Positions 17,134-25,957 are shown, numbered from the stretch's first letter. The stretch: 64,000 nucleotides of DNA from an uncultured Clostridia bacterium (GCA_947630845.1 CANRJB010000010.1:1-64000); one strand, 5' to 3'. Made by a program: numbers and translations. The notes: generated by a model from the sequence alone, not told the origin.

Positions 17134-18330
17134 TTAAGCTGCGATCGCATCGAACGAGCCATACAGTGCCGGGAATACTGCAAGCAGCAGCATGCAGACT
17201 GCAACGCCCATGACGATGATCATAACAGGCTCAAGCAGACTTACCAGACGTGCAACCGCAGAATCAGCCTCTTCATCGTAATATTCAGCCGTCTTGGAAA
17301 GAATGGTATCCAATGCACCGGCTTCCTCACCGACGAAGATGATGGAGCAGAACATAGAGTCAAAGATCTCGGTTCTCTGGATGGAGGAAGAAAGAGTCTC
17401 GCCCTGTTTTACTTCATCCACAACATTCACAAACAGCTCATTGATATAGCGGTTGCCGAGGATCGCAGAGGATCTTTGCAGACATTCTACCATCGGGATA
17501 CCGGAAGAATACAGGGAAGACAGGGTACGTGCAAATCTTGCAGTATAGATCTTGACGACCAGAGGACCCCATGCCGGACCCTTGATGATCAGCTTATCCC
17601 ATTTGATACGGGTAGCCGGTATTTTCATTACATATGTAACAGCGAAGATCACACCAACGATAACCATGATATAGATGTACCAGAAATGCACCAGTGAATC
17701 CGAGAAAGCCATCATGACTTTGGTGAACGCCGGCATATCATCCGGGCTTTCATACAGACCTGCGAACGTCGGCATGATAAAGGTAAACATGGCAATGATG
17801 ATGACGATACACAAGATACCGAGGATGATCGGGTAGGTCATTGCGCCCTTGATGGTATTATGCATCTTGTTTTCCTTTGCGTAGTGATCCGACATACGCT
17901 GCATGATGACATCGAGCGAGCCGGAGCTTTCACCGGCAGAAACCATGGAAATCAGAAATTCCGGGAACACGCCTCTGTACTGTTCGAGAGAGCTTGAGAA
18001 CGATTCACCTTTCTGCACGTTCTCATAGACACTCTGCCAGATCTCCCTTGCCTGCTGGCTTGGCTGTTCTTTACTGAGGATGTCCAGTGCCTTGACCAGA
18101 GTCAGACCGGATGTCAGCATGGCAGCAAGCTGCCGGCAGTTGAATGCCAGATCCTTCGTGGTAAACTTCTTGATCGTGTTTTTGCTTTTGATGTCCTTTT
18201 CTTCGTACCTCAGGATCTCATAGCCCTTCTGTCTCGCTTGGGCCATAAAGTCCTTTTCGTCTTCTGCGTTGATCGTACCCTTTACCTCTTTGCCGGCTTG
18301 GGTCTTTCCAACGTAGGAAAAGCTCTTCAT
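17134..18330 (-). CDS. pilC: Type IV pilus inner membrane platform protein PilC (GspF family)
   Basis: PilC is the polytopic platform turned by PilB and PilT during pilus growth and retraction. From the ATG at 18330 (GGTGG upstream) it has 398 residues, with the start KSFSYVGKTQAGKEVKG and two repeated GspF domains, each with a membrane helix pair (FRQLAAMLTSGLTLVKAL and FARTLSSLYSSGIPMVECL are the repeat hallmarks). The 38-codon longer ORF in the track crosses the promoter and is not the start. It is first in the six-gene pil operon. Confidence 0.93.
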   Translation of the reverse strand: MKSFSYVGKTQAGKEVKGTINAEDEKDFMAQARQKGYEILRYEEKDIKSKNTIKKFTTKDLAFNCRQLAAMLTSGLTLVKALDILSKEQPSQQAREIWQSVYENVQKGESFSSSLEQYRGVFPEFLISMVSAGESSGSLDVIMQRMSDHYAKENKMHNTIKGAMTYPIILGILCIVIIIAMFTFIMPTFAGLYESPDDMPAFTKVMMAFSDSLVHFWYIYIMVIVGVIFAVTYVMKIPATRIKWDKLIIKGPAWGPLVVKIYTARFARTLSSLYSSGIPMVECLQRSSAILGNRYINELFVNVVDEVKQGETLSSSIQRTEIFDSMFCSIIFVGEEAGALDTILSKTAEYYDEEADSAVARLVSLLEPVMIIVMGVAVCMLLLAVFPALYGSFDAIAA

Positions 18331-18390
18331 TCGACCACCTCCAATGGTTCGATTAAAATGTGAGTATACGCACAATACTCCAGTATCTTT

Positions 18391-18419
18391 ATTATACCAT
18401 CTGCATTCTGAAAATGCAA
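18391..18419 (-). promoter_or_regulatory. Sigma-A promoter of the pilC-to-prepilin operon
   Basis: TTGCAT, 17 bases, TATAAT with extended -10 TG on the minus strand, about 60 bases upstream of pilC. Confidence 0.78.
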
Positions 18420-18444
18420 TCGCTTTTTTACATAAATCCAACAC

Positions 18445-18651
18445 TTTTTTTTAGAAATTTTTACTAAACTGCCGACCGTTTTATACTAAATGTAATATTT
18501 TAATTATTTTTTCAAAATAATGGACGAAATTATATTACATAAGTTAAAACATTTAACTTATAAGTCTTGCCATTTCTGATTCGTATTTTGTACAGTATTC
18601 ACAAATATTTTTCGTTTCACATCCCATGCCCTGTATCATATTATGCGAAAC
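18445..18651. other. AT-rich spacer between tetR and the pil operon
   Basis: With the promoter segment this makes a gap of about 320 bases. It is strongly AT-rich with runs of T and A, typical of DNA that bends or acts as an UP element. No ORF, no clear terminator with a GC stem, and no repeat was seen. The tetR transcript enters it from the right. Confidence 0.5.
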
Positions 18652-19260
18652 TCATTCATCCTGCCGCACTTTTTTAATAATATGTGAAACAGACTCTGTT
18701 TTTTCCCGTTCCTCACTCTCCGGCTTCTGCGTATAAAGCCGCAGCACAGAGGATGCCATCCTGTCCACCGCCATCAGCACCCGTTCCGCATCCCTGTCAC
18801 GGTACTCCATATAGGCATGATATCCTCCCTGAATGAGATAGGTAAAGACGACATTCATCTCCAGATCATCCTTGTATTCCGGACGCAGCTCATAGATATA
18901 CTCCTTGATGCGCTCCTCCAGCCGTCTGGTGAACAGACTCTCCCGGCTGCCCGAAAACAAGATCCCGATCATGCTCTCATGCGCCATCAGCAGACAGTAC
19001 AGTTCTTCATTGAACCGCTCCGGATCGGTCAGCAGCATGAGCGGATCGGAAAGCCCTGAAAAAATATCGTCGATCTCCTCCTGCTCAAGCATCTCCGACA
19101 ATTCATAGATATCATGGTAATGCAGATAGAACGTTGCCTTGTGTATCCCAGCCTGTTCGGCAAGCTCCCGGACTGTGATCTTTTCAATGGGCTTTTCGCT
19201 CCGGAGTGTCAGAAATGCGTTGATAATGCTGCGCCGTGTGCGGTATTGTCTTGGATCCAT
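18652..19260 (-). CDS. TetR/AcrR family transcriptional regulator
   Basis: From the ATG at 19260 (GGGAGGG upstream) the protein has 202 residues. The N-terminal helix-turn-helix is intact (ITVRELAEQAGIHKATFYLHYHDIYEL), and the rest is an all-helical ligand and dimer domain of unknown specificity. A short charged tail with many Glu and Lys ends the protein. It is divergent from glgB, and a 16-base palindrome just upstream of its start is a good operator candidate, so it may repress itself. The link to glycogen synthesis is only positional. Confidence 0.9.
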   Translation of the reverse strand: MDPRQYRTRRSIINAFLTLRSEKPIEKITVRELAEQAGIHKATFYLHYHDIYELSEMLEQEEIDDIFSGLSDPLMLLTDPERFNEELYCLLMAHESMIGILFSGSRESLFTRRLEERIKEYIYELRPEYKDDLEMNVVFTYLIQGGYHAYMEYRDRDAERVLMAVDRMASSVLRLYTQKPESEEREKTESVSHIIKKVRQDE

Positions 19261-19291
19261 ATGCCATCCCTCCCGGACTTTTTGAAAAATA

Positions 19292-19307
19292 TGTCGTATA
19301 AACGACA
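19292..19307. promoter_or_regulatory. Candidate TetR operator
   Basis: Perfect palindrome TGTCGT-ATAA-ACGACA, 31 bases upstream of the tetR ATG and 19 bases from the -35 of the glgB promoter. Size and position match self-regulating TetR operators. Not demonstrated. Confidence 0.55.
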
Positions 19308-19325
19308 CCTATCGTAAAATGCAGA

Positions 19326-19354
19326 TTGCACCCTGAAAAAAAACATTGTATAAT
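19326..19354 (+). promoter_or_regulatory. Sigma-A promoter of glgB
   Basis: TTGCAC, 17-base spacer with an A8 run, TATAAT; about 95 bases upstream of the glgB start. Confidence 0.7.
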
Positions 19355-19448
19355 TAAATTATAACAGCTTTTTATGGAATATGCAAGCATTTTTTTATAT
19401 GACAGCATGTCAGATCGTAAGGAGCAGTATCAGAAAGGAAAGTGATCA

Positions 19449-21251
19449 ATGGATATCTACGGTTTCTATAAAGGACAGATGTTCGATGCCCACAAGTACC
19501 TCGGTGTACACCGTGAACGGGGAGGCGGCTTCACCTTCCGTGTCTATGCACAGCATGCCGAACGCATCACACTCATAGGGGACTTCAACGATTGGCAGGA
19601 CTGGGAGCTGCGGCGCAGCTATCACGAGTACTTCTGGGAAGTACATGTCCCGCAGGCAAAACCCGGCGACAGATACCTATATAAAATATGGCACAGCGAT
19701 GAAAGCTACACCGAACACTGTGACCCCTATGGCTATGGGATGGATGTGCGTCCGGCATTCTGTTCAGTTGTGCGTGATCTGTCGGAGTATCGGTTTCATG
19801 ATGCCGCATGGATGCAGCAGAGATCTGACTGCAAGGACAGACCCCTGCATATCTACGAGATCCACTGCGGCTCATGGCGGCAGAAAAAGGCAAAGCCGGA
19901 AGATAAATCCGGCGAATGGATGAATTATGTGGAGCTTGCGCATGAGCTGATCCCCTATGTCAAGGAGATGGGCTACAATTATATCGAGCTGATGCCCATT
20001 GCCGAACATCCGGCAGATGAGAGCTGGGGCTACCAGAATACCGGTTTTTTCGCCCCCACCTCACGCTATGGCACGGCAGCACAGCTCATGGAAATGATCG
20101 ACCTCTGCCATCAGAACGGCATCGGGGTGCTGCTCGACTTTGTGCCGGTACATTTTGCAGTGGACAGCTACGGGCTGGCGAAATTTGACGGTCAGGCACT
20201 CTACGAATACCCCGACATCGGCGCAGGTATCAGCGAATGGGGAAGCTATAATTTCATCCATTCCAAAGGTGAGGTGCGTTCCTTCCTGCAATCATGTGCC
20301 GCTTACTGGCTCGAAACCTATCATTTTGACGGACTGCGGATGGATGCCATCAGCCGGATGATCTACTGGCACGGCAAGCCGGAATGCGGTGTAAACAACA
20401 GTGCCCTCGATTTCATCCGCACCATGAACGCCGGACTGAAAGCACGTTTTCCGGGCTGTATGCTCTGTGCAGAGGACTCCACCGACTATCCGAAAGTAAC
20501 TGCCCCCATCTGGAGTGACGGACTGGGATTTGATTACAAGTGGGACATGGGCTACATGAACGATACCCTTGACTATTTCCGGACTGATCCCCTCTTTCGT
20601 TACAACGACTACCACAAGCTGACCTTCTCCATGCTCTATTTTCATTCCGAATACTATATTCTCCCCTTCTCCCATGATGAGAATGTCCACGGCAAGGCGA
20701 CCATCCTCCAGAAAATGTATGGTCTTTACGGCGATAAATTCCCACAGGCACGGGCTTTCTACATGTATAATGCCATCCATCCCGGCAAGCTCCTTGACTT
20801 CATGGGCAGTGAACTGGGACAGCTCCGGGAATGGGACGAAAGCCGGGAGCAGGACTGGTTTCTGCTGAAATATCCGGTACACGATGCCTTCCATCGCTTC
20901 ATCAAAGAACTGAACCAGCTCTATCTGACACACTCCGCCTTTTTTGAGCGTGACTACAGTGACGGCGGTTTCCAGTGGCGTGACAGCGACCAGAACTATC
21001 CCTGCTGCTACGCTATGCAGCGGTATTCTTCAAAGGAATCCATCGTGGGGGCATTCAATTTTGCCGGCGCACCACAGGTACACTATGTCCTGCACTGCGA
21101 TGCCAAACGCCTGACCGTCCTCATGGACACCAGTGCAGACATCTACAACGGCACACGTCCAAATACTGCCGGCATGGTCATTGAGGGAGAGAACGGAGAA
21201 TTTGTGCTTGACTTGCCGCCGTTTTCGGGGATGCTGTTACAAGTGGAATAA
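19449..21251 (+). CDS. glgB: 1,4-alpha-glucan (glycogen) branching enzyme, GH13
   Basis: The enzyme cuts alpha-1,4 chains and makes alpha-1,6 branches in glycogen. The 600-residue protein has an N-terminal CBM48-like beta-sandwich (FTFRVYAQHAERITLIGDFNDW), then a GH13 barrel with the nucleophile Asp299 in DGLRMDAIS, acid/base Glu342 in LCAEDST, and the late Asp in FSHDENVHGK. The C-terminal beta domain is present. Length is near the short bacterial type that lacks the extra N1 domain. AAGGAAAG precedes the ATG. It stands alone, with no glgC/A/P next to it. Confidence 0.95.
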   Translation: MDIYGFYKGQMFDAHKYLGVHRERGGGFTFRVYAQHAERITLIGDFNDWQDWELRRSYHEYFWEVHVPQAKPGDRYLYKIWHSDESYTEHCDPYGYGMDVRPAFCSVVRDLSEYRFHDAAWMQQRSDCKDRPLHIYEIHCGSWRQKKAKPEDKSGEWMNYVELAHELIPYVKEMGYNYIELMPIAEHPADESWGYQNTGFFAPTSRYGTAAQLMEMIDLCHQNGIGVLLDFVPVHFAVDSYGLAKFDGQALYEYPDIGAGISEWGSYNFIHSKGEVRSFLQSCAAYWLETYHFDGLRMDAISRMIYWHGKPECGVNNSALDFIRTMNAGLKARFPGCMLCAEDSTDYPKVTAPIWSDGLGFDYKWDMGYMNDTLDYFRTDPLFRYNDYHKLTFSMLYFHSEYYILPFSHDENVHGKATILQKMYGLYGDKFPQARAFYMYNAIHPGKLLDFMGSELGQLREWDESREQDWFLLKYPVHDAFHRFIKELNQLYLTHSAFFERDYSDGGFQWRDSDQNYPCCYAMQRYSSKESIVGAFNFAGAPQVHYVLHCDAKRLTVLMDTSADIYNGTRPNTAGMVIEGENGEFVLDLPPFSGMLLQVE

Positions 21252-21295
21252 ATGCGATGCCAATTTCTCTGCGGTGCAGAGATCGGCATGTTTAC

Positions 21296-21332
21296 AAAAA
21301 AGTGCAGAGTCTTTTACAGGCTCTGCACTTTT
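21296..21332. terminator. Bidirectional intrinsic terminator
   Basis: AAAAGTGCAGAG/CTCTGCACTTTT stem between the convergent glgB and RING-like genes, with A and T runs on the two sides. Confidence 0.88.
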
Positions 21333-21370
21333 ACTGCATACTGACAGGAAATGCACATCACAAAATGCTC

Positions 21371-22357
21371 CTACATAAATATCAGCATCATGGCAGCATA
21401 GATGGCAAATACGACAACATAATATAACACCAAGCAGCCGACGATATTCCAGAAACTTGTGCCGCCGGAAGTCTGGAGGATCAGCTTGCGCATCTGAACG
21501 GGTGCGGTCTTTCTGATCTTTCCGACCGATTTCACAACAAAGCGGAAATAAAGATAATTCCCGAACAGACAGAACAGGAGCTGCATCCCGATGTTGATGA
21601 GATAAAAGGGAACAAACAGGTTCTGAAACAGTGTCTCATTGGATTGCAGGAAGCTGACCAGTCCGTCAAACATATGCGCACCCTGTGCCCCGTAAAGCTC
21701 CTCAAGCAGCTCAATATAATCCTCTGATGTCAGTGCTGTGAGCAGAGACAACAGCAGATAAGGCATTGTGCTGAGGATGAAAAGCAGACCGCTGAGGATC
21801 GCCATGTGCCACATCTTCCGGTAGGCAAAGTAGAAATATGGGAAAAACAGACAGGTAAAGTTGAGCGATGTCTTCCGTCCCGTATCCCGGAAACGCCGGA
21901 AAAGAGGGATATAATAAAGCGTATTCGTCCCCACAAAGCTTGCCACATCGCCAAGCCGTTCCTCCTCGATCGGTTCATCCGGCGACAGACCGCAGCATGG
22001 ATCGGTGGCATCAAAATACACATTCTGTCCGTCCGGCATTGCTATCCTGATCCGGGAGGATTTTTCCTCCTCCGTTTCTTCAAGCTGTTTTCCGCAGGAT
22101 GCGCAGTTTTTAACACCGGGCACGTTGATGAACTGGCAAGCCGGGCAGACCTTGCCGCCGATGGCTCTGCGGTTTTCATCCTGCTGTGCCTGCCAGCTTC
22201 CGCCGACGGCATGGAGAGGTGTATTGATGCACCGTCCCACAGATTCCCAGCAGGAACGATGATAGGGGGTACCGCAATCCGGGCAGACAACTACATTGTC
22301 CTCATCCTCAAACTGTTTCTGACAAATGATGCACTGCGTCCCTGTAAATCTTCCCAT
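21371..22357 (-). CDS. Membrane protein with prokaryotic RING-like finger and zinc ribbon
   Basis: The 328-residue protein starts with a cross-brace style cysteine/histidine set: C9, C12, C25, C28, H33, C36 and C43 (CIIC, CPDCGTPYHRSCW). A separate zinc ribbon follows (CPAC and CASC, about residues 70-90). After a soluble segment there are four or five membrane spans (from about residue 175). The first part matches what is known as Prok-RING family 1, related to eukaryotic RING/treble-clef domains. Whether it has any ubiquitin-like ligase role is unknown; no E1, E2 or ubiquitin-like gene is near. It has its own promoter and terminator. Confidence 0.75.
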   Translation of the reverse strand: MGRFTGTQCIICQKQFEDEDNVVVCPDCGTPYHRSCWESVGRCINTPLHAVGGSWQAQQDENRRAIGGKVCPACQFINVPGVKNCASCGKQLEETEEEKSSRIRIAMPDGQNVYFDATDPCCGLSPDEPIEEERLGDVASFVGTNTLYYIPLFRRFRDTGRKTSLNFTCLFFPYFYFAYRKMWHMAILSGLLFILSTMPYLLLSLLTALTSEDYIELLEELYGAQGAHMFDGLVSFLQSNETLFQNLFVPFYLINIGMQLLFCLFGNYLYFRFVVKSVGKIRKTAPVQMRKLILQTSGGTSFWNIVGCLVLYYVVVFAIYAAMMLIFM

Positions 22358-22396
22358 ATCCGACTCCTTTCTTTTCTATAGATCACTCCTAACCTT

Positions 22397-22424
22397 ATTA
22401 TACCACATTTTCCGGAATTTGCAA
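22397..22424 (-). promoter_or_regulatory. Sigma-A promoter of the RING-like gene
   Basis: TTGCAA, 16 bases, TATAAT with extended -10 TG on the minus strand, 40 bases before the ATG. Confidence 0.75.
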
Positions 22425-22441
22425 GCCCTTTCCGGAAAGTT

Positions 22442-22470
22442 TTAACACACGTTCACATATTCAGCATAAT
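22442..22470 (+). promoter_or_regulatory. Sigma-A-like promoter of the SpoIID/PG-binding trio
   Basis: TTAACA, 17 bases, CATAAT, about 50 bases before the first gene of the trio. The CATAAT is also compatible with a sporulation sigma -10, so the sigma factor is uncertain. Confidence 0.5.
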
Positions 22471-22519
22471 AAACAGATTTTTTGCATAAGGTGATACCAA
22501 AACAATAGGAGGAAGCTGC

Positions 22520-23203
22520 ATGGATAATAACATTGCCGAGCTGAGCCGGCGTTACCGTGAGGAAATGCTGCGTATGTACAGCAGCAAACAGCCTGCGGTA
22601 CAGCAGACTGCCGCAGAGGTGAGCGAGTCCGTACCAAAGGACGGGGAAATGATGCCCGAACCTGCCGGACTTCCTGCGCCTGCTGAACCGTCTGTATCTG
22701 CACTGCCCGAACCGATCATCGAGGAAAGCTTTGACGATCCTGAGCTGCCGGAGCATTTTCAGACACAGCTCCCGGAGGACTGGACGGCACAGGAGGCATA
22801 TGAAAAATACAACTCTGCCGTGGGTAAGCTGCGTGTGGTCGCAGCAACTGCCCGGAGTGCCTATCCGGTCGCCGGAGCAAGGGTGATGGTGTACACCCAC
22901 ATCGGCGGCAGAAGCTACCTGAACTACGTCCTGACGACGGACATCAGCGGAGAGACACCGACCGTTGAACTGCCTGCACCGCCGGCAGCCCTGTCACAAA
23001 ATCCGGAAAATGCCGACCCGTACTCCATCTGTGACATTGACATCTTTGCAACAGGATATTTTCACAGTGAAGCCAAAAATGTCCACATCTTTGCCGGTGT
23101 CACCACACGGCAGGTATTCCAGCTCATCCCCCTGCCGCTGCATTTCACTGCGGCAGAGGAAGCCGCCTTCCCTGCCAGCGATACAGGGGAGGTGGAACGC
23201 TGA
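22520..23203 (+). CDS. Protein with carboxypeptidase regulatory-like (beta-sandwich) domain
   Basis: The 227-residue protein has no signal peptide. Residues 1-70 are charged and then rich in Pro, Glu and Ala; residues about 105-210 look like a CarboxypepD_reg/transthyretin-type beta-sandwich (VAGARVMVYTHI, LTTDISGETPTVELPAP). The stop overlaps the next start by one base (TGATG), so it is coupled to the SpoIID-like gene. Such domains usually give adhesion or structural support. The role is unknown; the trio looks like a unit acting on the cell wall or a spore layer. Confidence 0.6.
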   Translation: MDNNIAELSRRYREEMLRMYSSKQPAVQQTAAEVSESVPKDGEMMPEPAGLPAPAEPSVSALPEPIIEESFDDPELPEHFQTQLPEDWTAQEAYEKYNSAVGKLRVVAATARSAYPVAGARVMVYTHIGGRSYLNYVLTTDISGETPTVELPAPPAALSQNPENADPYSICDIDIFATGYFHSEAKNVHIFAGVTTRQVFQLIPLPLHFTAAEEAAFPASDTGEVER

Positions 23204-24606
23204 TGCTGACCGGTGAGCCATTTATTCCGCAGACCATCACCGTCCATCTTGGCTATCCGGGTGACAGCGGACAGAATGTGACTGTCTCCTTTCCGGAGTA
23301 TATCAAGAACGTGGCATCGAGTGAGATCTACCCGACATGGCCGGAAACTGCACTGCGTGCAAATATCTACGCCATTGTGAGTTTTGCGCTCAACCGCATC
23401 TACACGGAATGGTACCGTTCACAGGGGTATGATTTTGACATCACATCCGAGACACAGTATGACCAGAAATACATTGACGGCAGACAGATCTATGAAAACA
23501 TCTCCATTCTTGTCGATGAGCTGTTTGATGATTACCTCCGCCGTCAGGGACGGGTCGAACCGCTGTTTGCGGCATTCTGCAACGGCACGACCGTGACCTG
23601 CAACGGTCTGTCACAATGGGGGACAGTCGATCTGGCAGAGCAGGGCTTTCTCCCCTATGAGATCCTGACTTATTATTACGGAGATGATATTGATATTGTG
23701 AAAAACGCACCCGTCCGCACAAATACCATGTCCTACCCCGGTGAGCTGCTTGCATCCGGTACAACATCTGCTGCCGTGCGCACTTTGCAGATCCAGCTCA
23801 ACCGCATCTCCCGGAATTATCCGGCGATTCCCAAAATTCCGAATATCTCAGGCATCTATGACATTGCCACACAGGAAGCCGTCCGTGCCTTTCAGGAGAT
23901 TTTTGACCTTGCCCCGACCGGCACTGTCAACAAAGCAACATGGTATCGCATCGCCTACATTTTCACAAGCGTCAAGCGGCTTGCGGAGCTGGATTCCGAA
24001 GGTATCACCTATGAGGAGCATCCGTTCCAGTTCACGCAGCAGCTTTCACCCGGTGACAAGGGCGAAGCAGTCCGGGCATTCCAGTATTTTCTTGCCGTTG
24101 TCGGGGCATATTATGAAGCTGTTCTGCCCATTCAGATCACCGGTACATACGATGCCCAGACAGAAGCCTCCGTCCGTTCCTTTCAGCAGGTCTATGGACT
24201 GCCGCAGACGGGGATACTCGACGAGCGGACATGGAACGATCTATTCCGGGCATATGCAGGTATTCTGGAATCCATCCCACGGGAATATGCGGAATGGATC
24301 CCACAGCTCTACTCCGGCAACACCCTGTCGGAGGGTATGACGGACGACAACATCCGCATCATGCAGGAATATCTGACCTACATCCACGACACCATCCCGG
24401 AAATCCCGGCAGTGCGCAACACAGGCTATTTCGGACCGTTGACAAAAGAGGCTGTCATCGCATTCCAGCGGTATGCCGGACTCGAACCGAATGGTATTGT
24501 AGGGGCAGTGACATGGGATGCCATCGCCGGACTGTATTCTGATCTGCGGCTGGGTTATGAGAAACGTCCCTACCAGTCGCCCGGCTATACCATCCGCAAC
24601 CAATGA
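23203..24606 (+). CDS. SpoIID-like protein with three peptidoglycan-binding domains, no signal peptide
   Basis: Residues about 35-165 resemble the SpoIID/LytB fold: SSEIYPTWPETALRANIYA near the start and NGLSQWGTVDLAEQG followed by YEILTYYYG at the end, the usual SpoIID hallmarks. SpoIID cuts peptidoglycan lacking stem peptides during engulfment. Three PG_binding_1 repeats follow (about 180-250, 283-350, 375-440; VRAFQEIFDL, VRSFQQVYGL, VIAFQRYAGL). In the expected SEMP motif the sequence is SEIYP, so the catalytic Glu is kept. There is no signal peptide or membrane span, which is odd for a wall enzyme. A mother-cell role or non-classical export is possible. Confidence 0.7.
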   Translation: MLTGEPFIPQTITVHLGYPGDSGQNVTVSFPEYIKNVASSEIYPTWPETALRANIYAIVSFALNRIYTEWYRSQGYDFDITSETQYDQKYIDGRQIYENISILVDELFDDYLRRQGRVEPLFAAFCNGTTVTCNGLSQWGTVDLAEQGFLPYEILTYYYGDDIDIVKNAPVRTNTMSYPGELLASGTTSAAVRTLQIQLNRISRNYPAIPKIPNISGIYDIATQEAVRAFQEIFDLAPTGTVNKATWYRIAYIFTSVKRLAELDSEGITYEEHPFQFTQQLSPGDKGEAVRAFQYFLAVVGAYYEAVLPIQITGTYDAQTEASVRSFQQVYGLPQTGILDERTWNDLFRAYAGILESIPREYAEWIPQLYSGNTLSEGMTDDNIRIMQEYLTYIHDTIPEIPAVRNTGYFGPLTKEAVIAFQRYAGLEPNGIVGAVTWDAIAGLYSDLRLGYEKRPYQSPGYTIRNQ

Positions 24607-24618
24607 AAGAAGGGTATT

Positions 24619-25137
24619 ATGTATACATCTGAACAAGAAAAAGCGCATATCCGGGAATTACAGAAGATGCTCTACGGCATTTCCCTGTATCATACTGCCA
24701 TCCCACGCATCATCCCGAATGGTATCTATGGTGCAGAATCCGAACAGGCTGTCCGTGACTTTCAACAGGAATTTGGCATGCATGTCACAGGGGAAGCAAA
24801 TCAGGCAACGTGGGATAAGATCGTTGCTGTTTATCAGCAGCTGATCGGCACCCCCCCTCAGCCCCTGCATGCCTTTCCGCAAAAGCCGGGTACTGTCATC
24901 ATGGCAGGGGAGCATGGCTTTCCTGTCCTCATCATACAGGCGATCCTGTTTGCCCTGTCGGAACACTATGCAAACATTCTTCCCTGCCCTATGACGGGGG
25001 AATTTGACAATGACACGCTGCGCTCGCTCCAGCTCTTTCAAAAACTCTGCATCTATCCGGTGACAGGCTGTGTGGACTGCTCTACATGGAATATGCTGTC
25101 ACAGGCAGGCAGTGATCTGCTGATCACAAAGACATAA
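24619..25137 (+). CDS. Peptidoglycan-binding protein with two PG_binding_1 domains
   Basis: The 172-residue protein has two PG_binding_1 repeats, each with a G-YG--SE--V--FQ pattern (NGIYGAESEQAVRDFQQEFG, and TGEFDNDTLRSLQLFQK). There is no catalytic domain and no signal peptide. GAAGGG lies seven bases before the ATG, and the gene starts 12 bases after the SpoIID-like gene, so it is the third gene of the same unit. It resembles the targeting half of spore cortex hydrolases, but nothing shows the target layer. Confidence 0.78.
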   Translation: MYTSEQEKAHIRELQKMLYGISLYHTAIPRIIPNGIYGAESEQAVRDFQQEFGMHVTGEANQATWDKIVAVYQQLIGTPPQPLHAFPQKPGTVIMAGEHGFPVLIIQAILFALSEHYANILPCPMTGEFDNDTLRSLQLFQKLCIYPVTGCVDCSTWNMLSQAGSDLLITKT

Positions 25138-25142
25138 CTGCA

Positions 25143-25170
25143 AAACGCCGGCGTGATCACGCCGGCGTTT
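25143..25170. terminator. Bidirectional terminator, perfect 28-base palindrome
   Basis: AAACGCCGGCGTGA and its exact reverse complement lie between convergent genes. The AAA and TTT ends are short, but the GC stem is very stable. Confidence 0.8.
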
Positions 25171-25178
25171 CACCTTTG

Positions 25179-25883
25179 TCAGGCTGCTGCATCCTTGACA
25201 ACATACAGCGTTTTCTCTTCCTTTTCTGTCAGTGCCTCATACTCCGCTTCAGTCAGGATCACGATCTTTACCCAGTTTTTCTCCATTGTACCGATCCTGT
25301 TCTCATGATCTGCAAGCATGGTCTGCATCTCTGTCCTGATCAGATCGTCCAGAGCATCCAGCTCACTTCTGAGACGTTTCACTTCTGCTCTTAGCTCGCT
25401 GTCCTCTGCTGTGATCGCCGTATAGATCTCCTCAACATGCTTCTCCATTTCCCGGACCGTCAGCAGAAAATTGGTATAGCTGCGCTCATCCAGAATATGC
25501 TCCGCTGTGGGCAGACCCCTGACATTGATTGGCGGAAGCTGGAAACGCAGCAGATGATCCGGCGCATCCACCTCAGGGTCTGCCTCCTCCGCATACTGGT
25601 AGGCAACAAGATCCAGTTCCAGTTTGCCGGCTTCCTGTGTGAATTTTGCACCGATCTCCCATGTCAGGGTAATGGTATCCTCATGCACTTCTTTGAGCAG
25701 GAAACTCTCTGTCTCTCCGCCGGATGGCGTCACTCCACGCATCAGAAACAGAAATCCTGACAGATCTAACCCGTCATGGTATCTGTCCACCTCGATGGTG
25801 ACAGTATCCGCCCTTGCTTCCTCCTGTGAGAGGAGATGATGAATGGGCATGGTGTCGATATACTTGCCGATCGCTTTTAACAT
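25179..25883 (-). CDS. Phage baseplate/tail-like protein (BppU-type N-terminus), solitary
   Basis: From the ATG at 25883 (AAAGGGGG upstream) the protein has 234 residues. The first 140 residues look like the beta-sandwich of baseplate upper proteins of Gram-positive phages (IEVDRYHDGLDLSGFLFLMRG). A coiled coil follows (about 145-195), then VILTEAEYEALTEKEEKTLYVVKD, a tail motif common in phage fibre proteins. No other phage structural gene is near. It is downstream of purA and the GAPVLD-repeat gene on the same strand, so it may be a domesticated piece. Function unknown. Confidence 0.55.
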   Translation of the reverse strand: MLKAIGKYIDTMPIHHLLSQEEARADTVTIEVDRYHDGLDLSGFLFLMRGVTPSGGETESFLLKEVHEDTITLTWEIGAKFTQEAGKLELDLVAYQYAEEADPEVDAPDHLLRFQLPPINVRGLPTAEHILDERSYTNFLLTVREMEKHVEEIYTAITAEDSELRAEVKRLRSELDALDDLIRTEMQTMLADHENRIGTMEKNWVKIVILTEAEYEALTEKEEKTLYVVKDAAA

Positions 25884-25957
25884 AGTAAAACCCCCTTTTA
25901 CGGGAGCGAAAAAAAGAGAAAAATTGCACAATGCTGTGCAATTTTTCAGAATATTTT

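Noticed and set aside
22520-25931. Prophage region
   Set aside because: Only one baseplate-like gene; no integrase, capsid, portal, terminase or holin, and no att-like repeats were seen.
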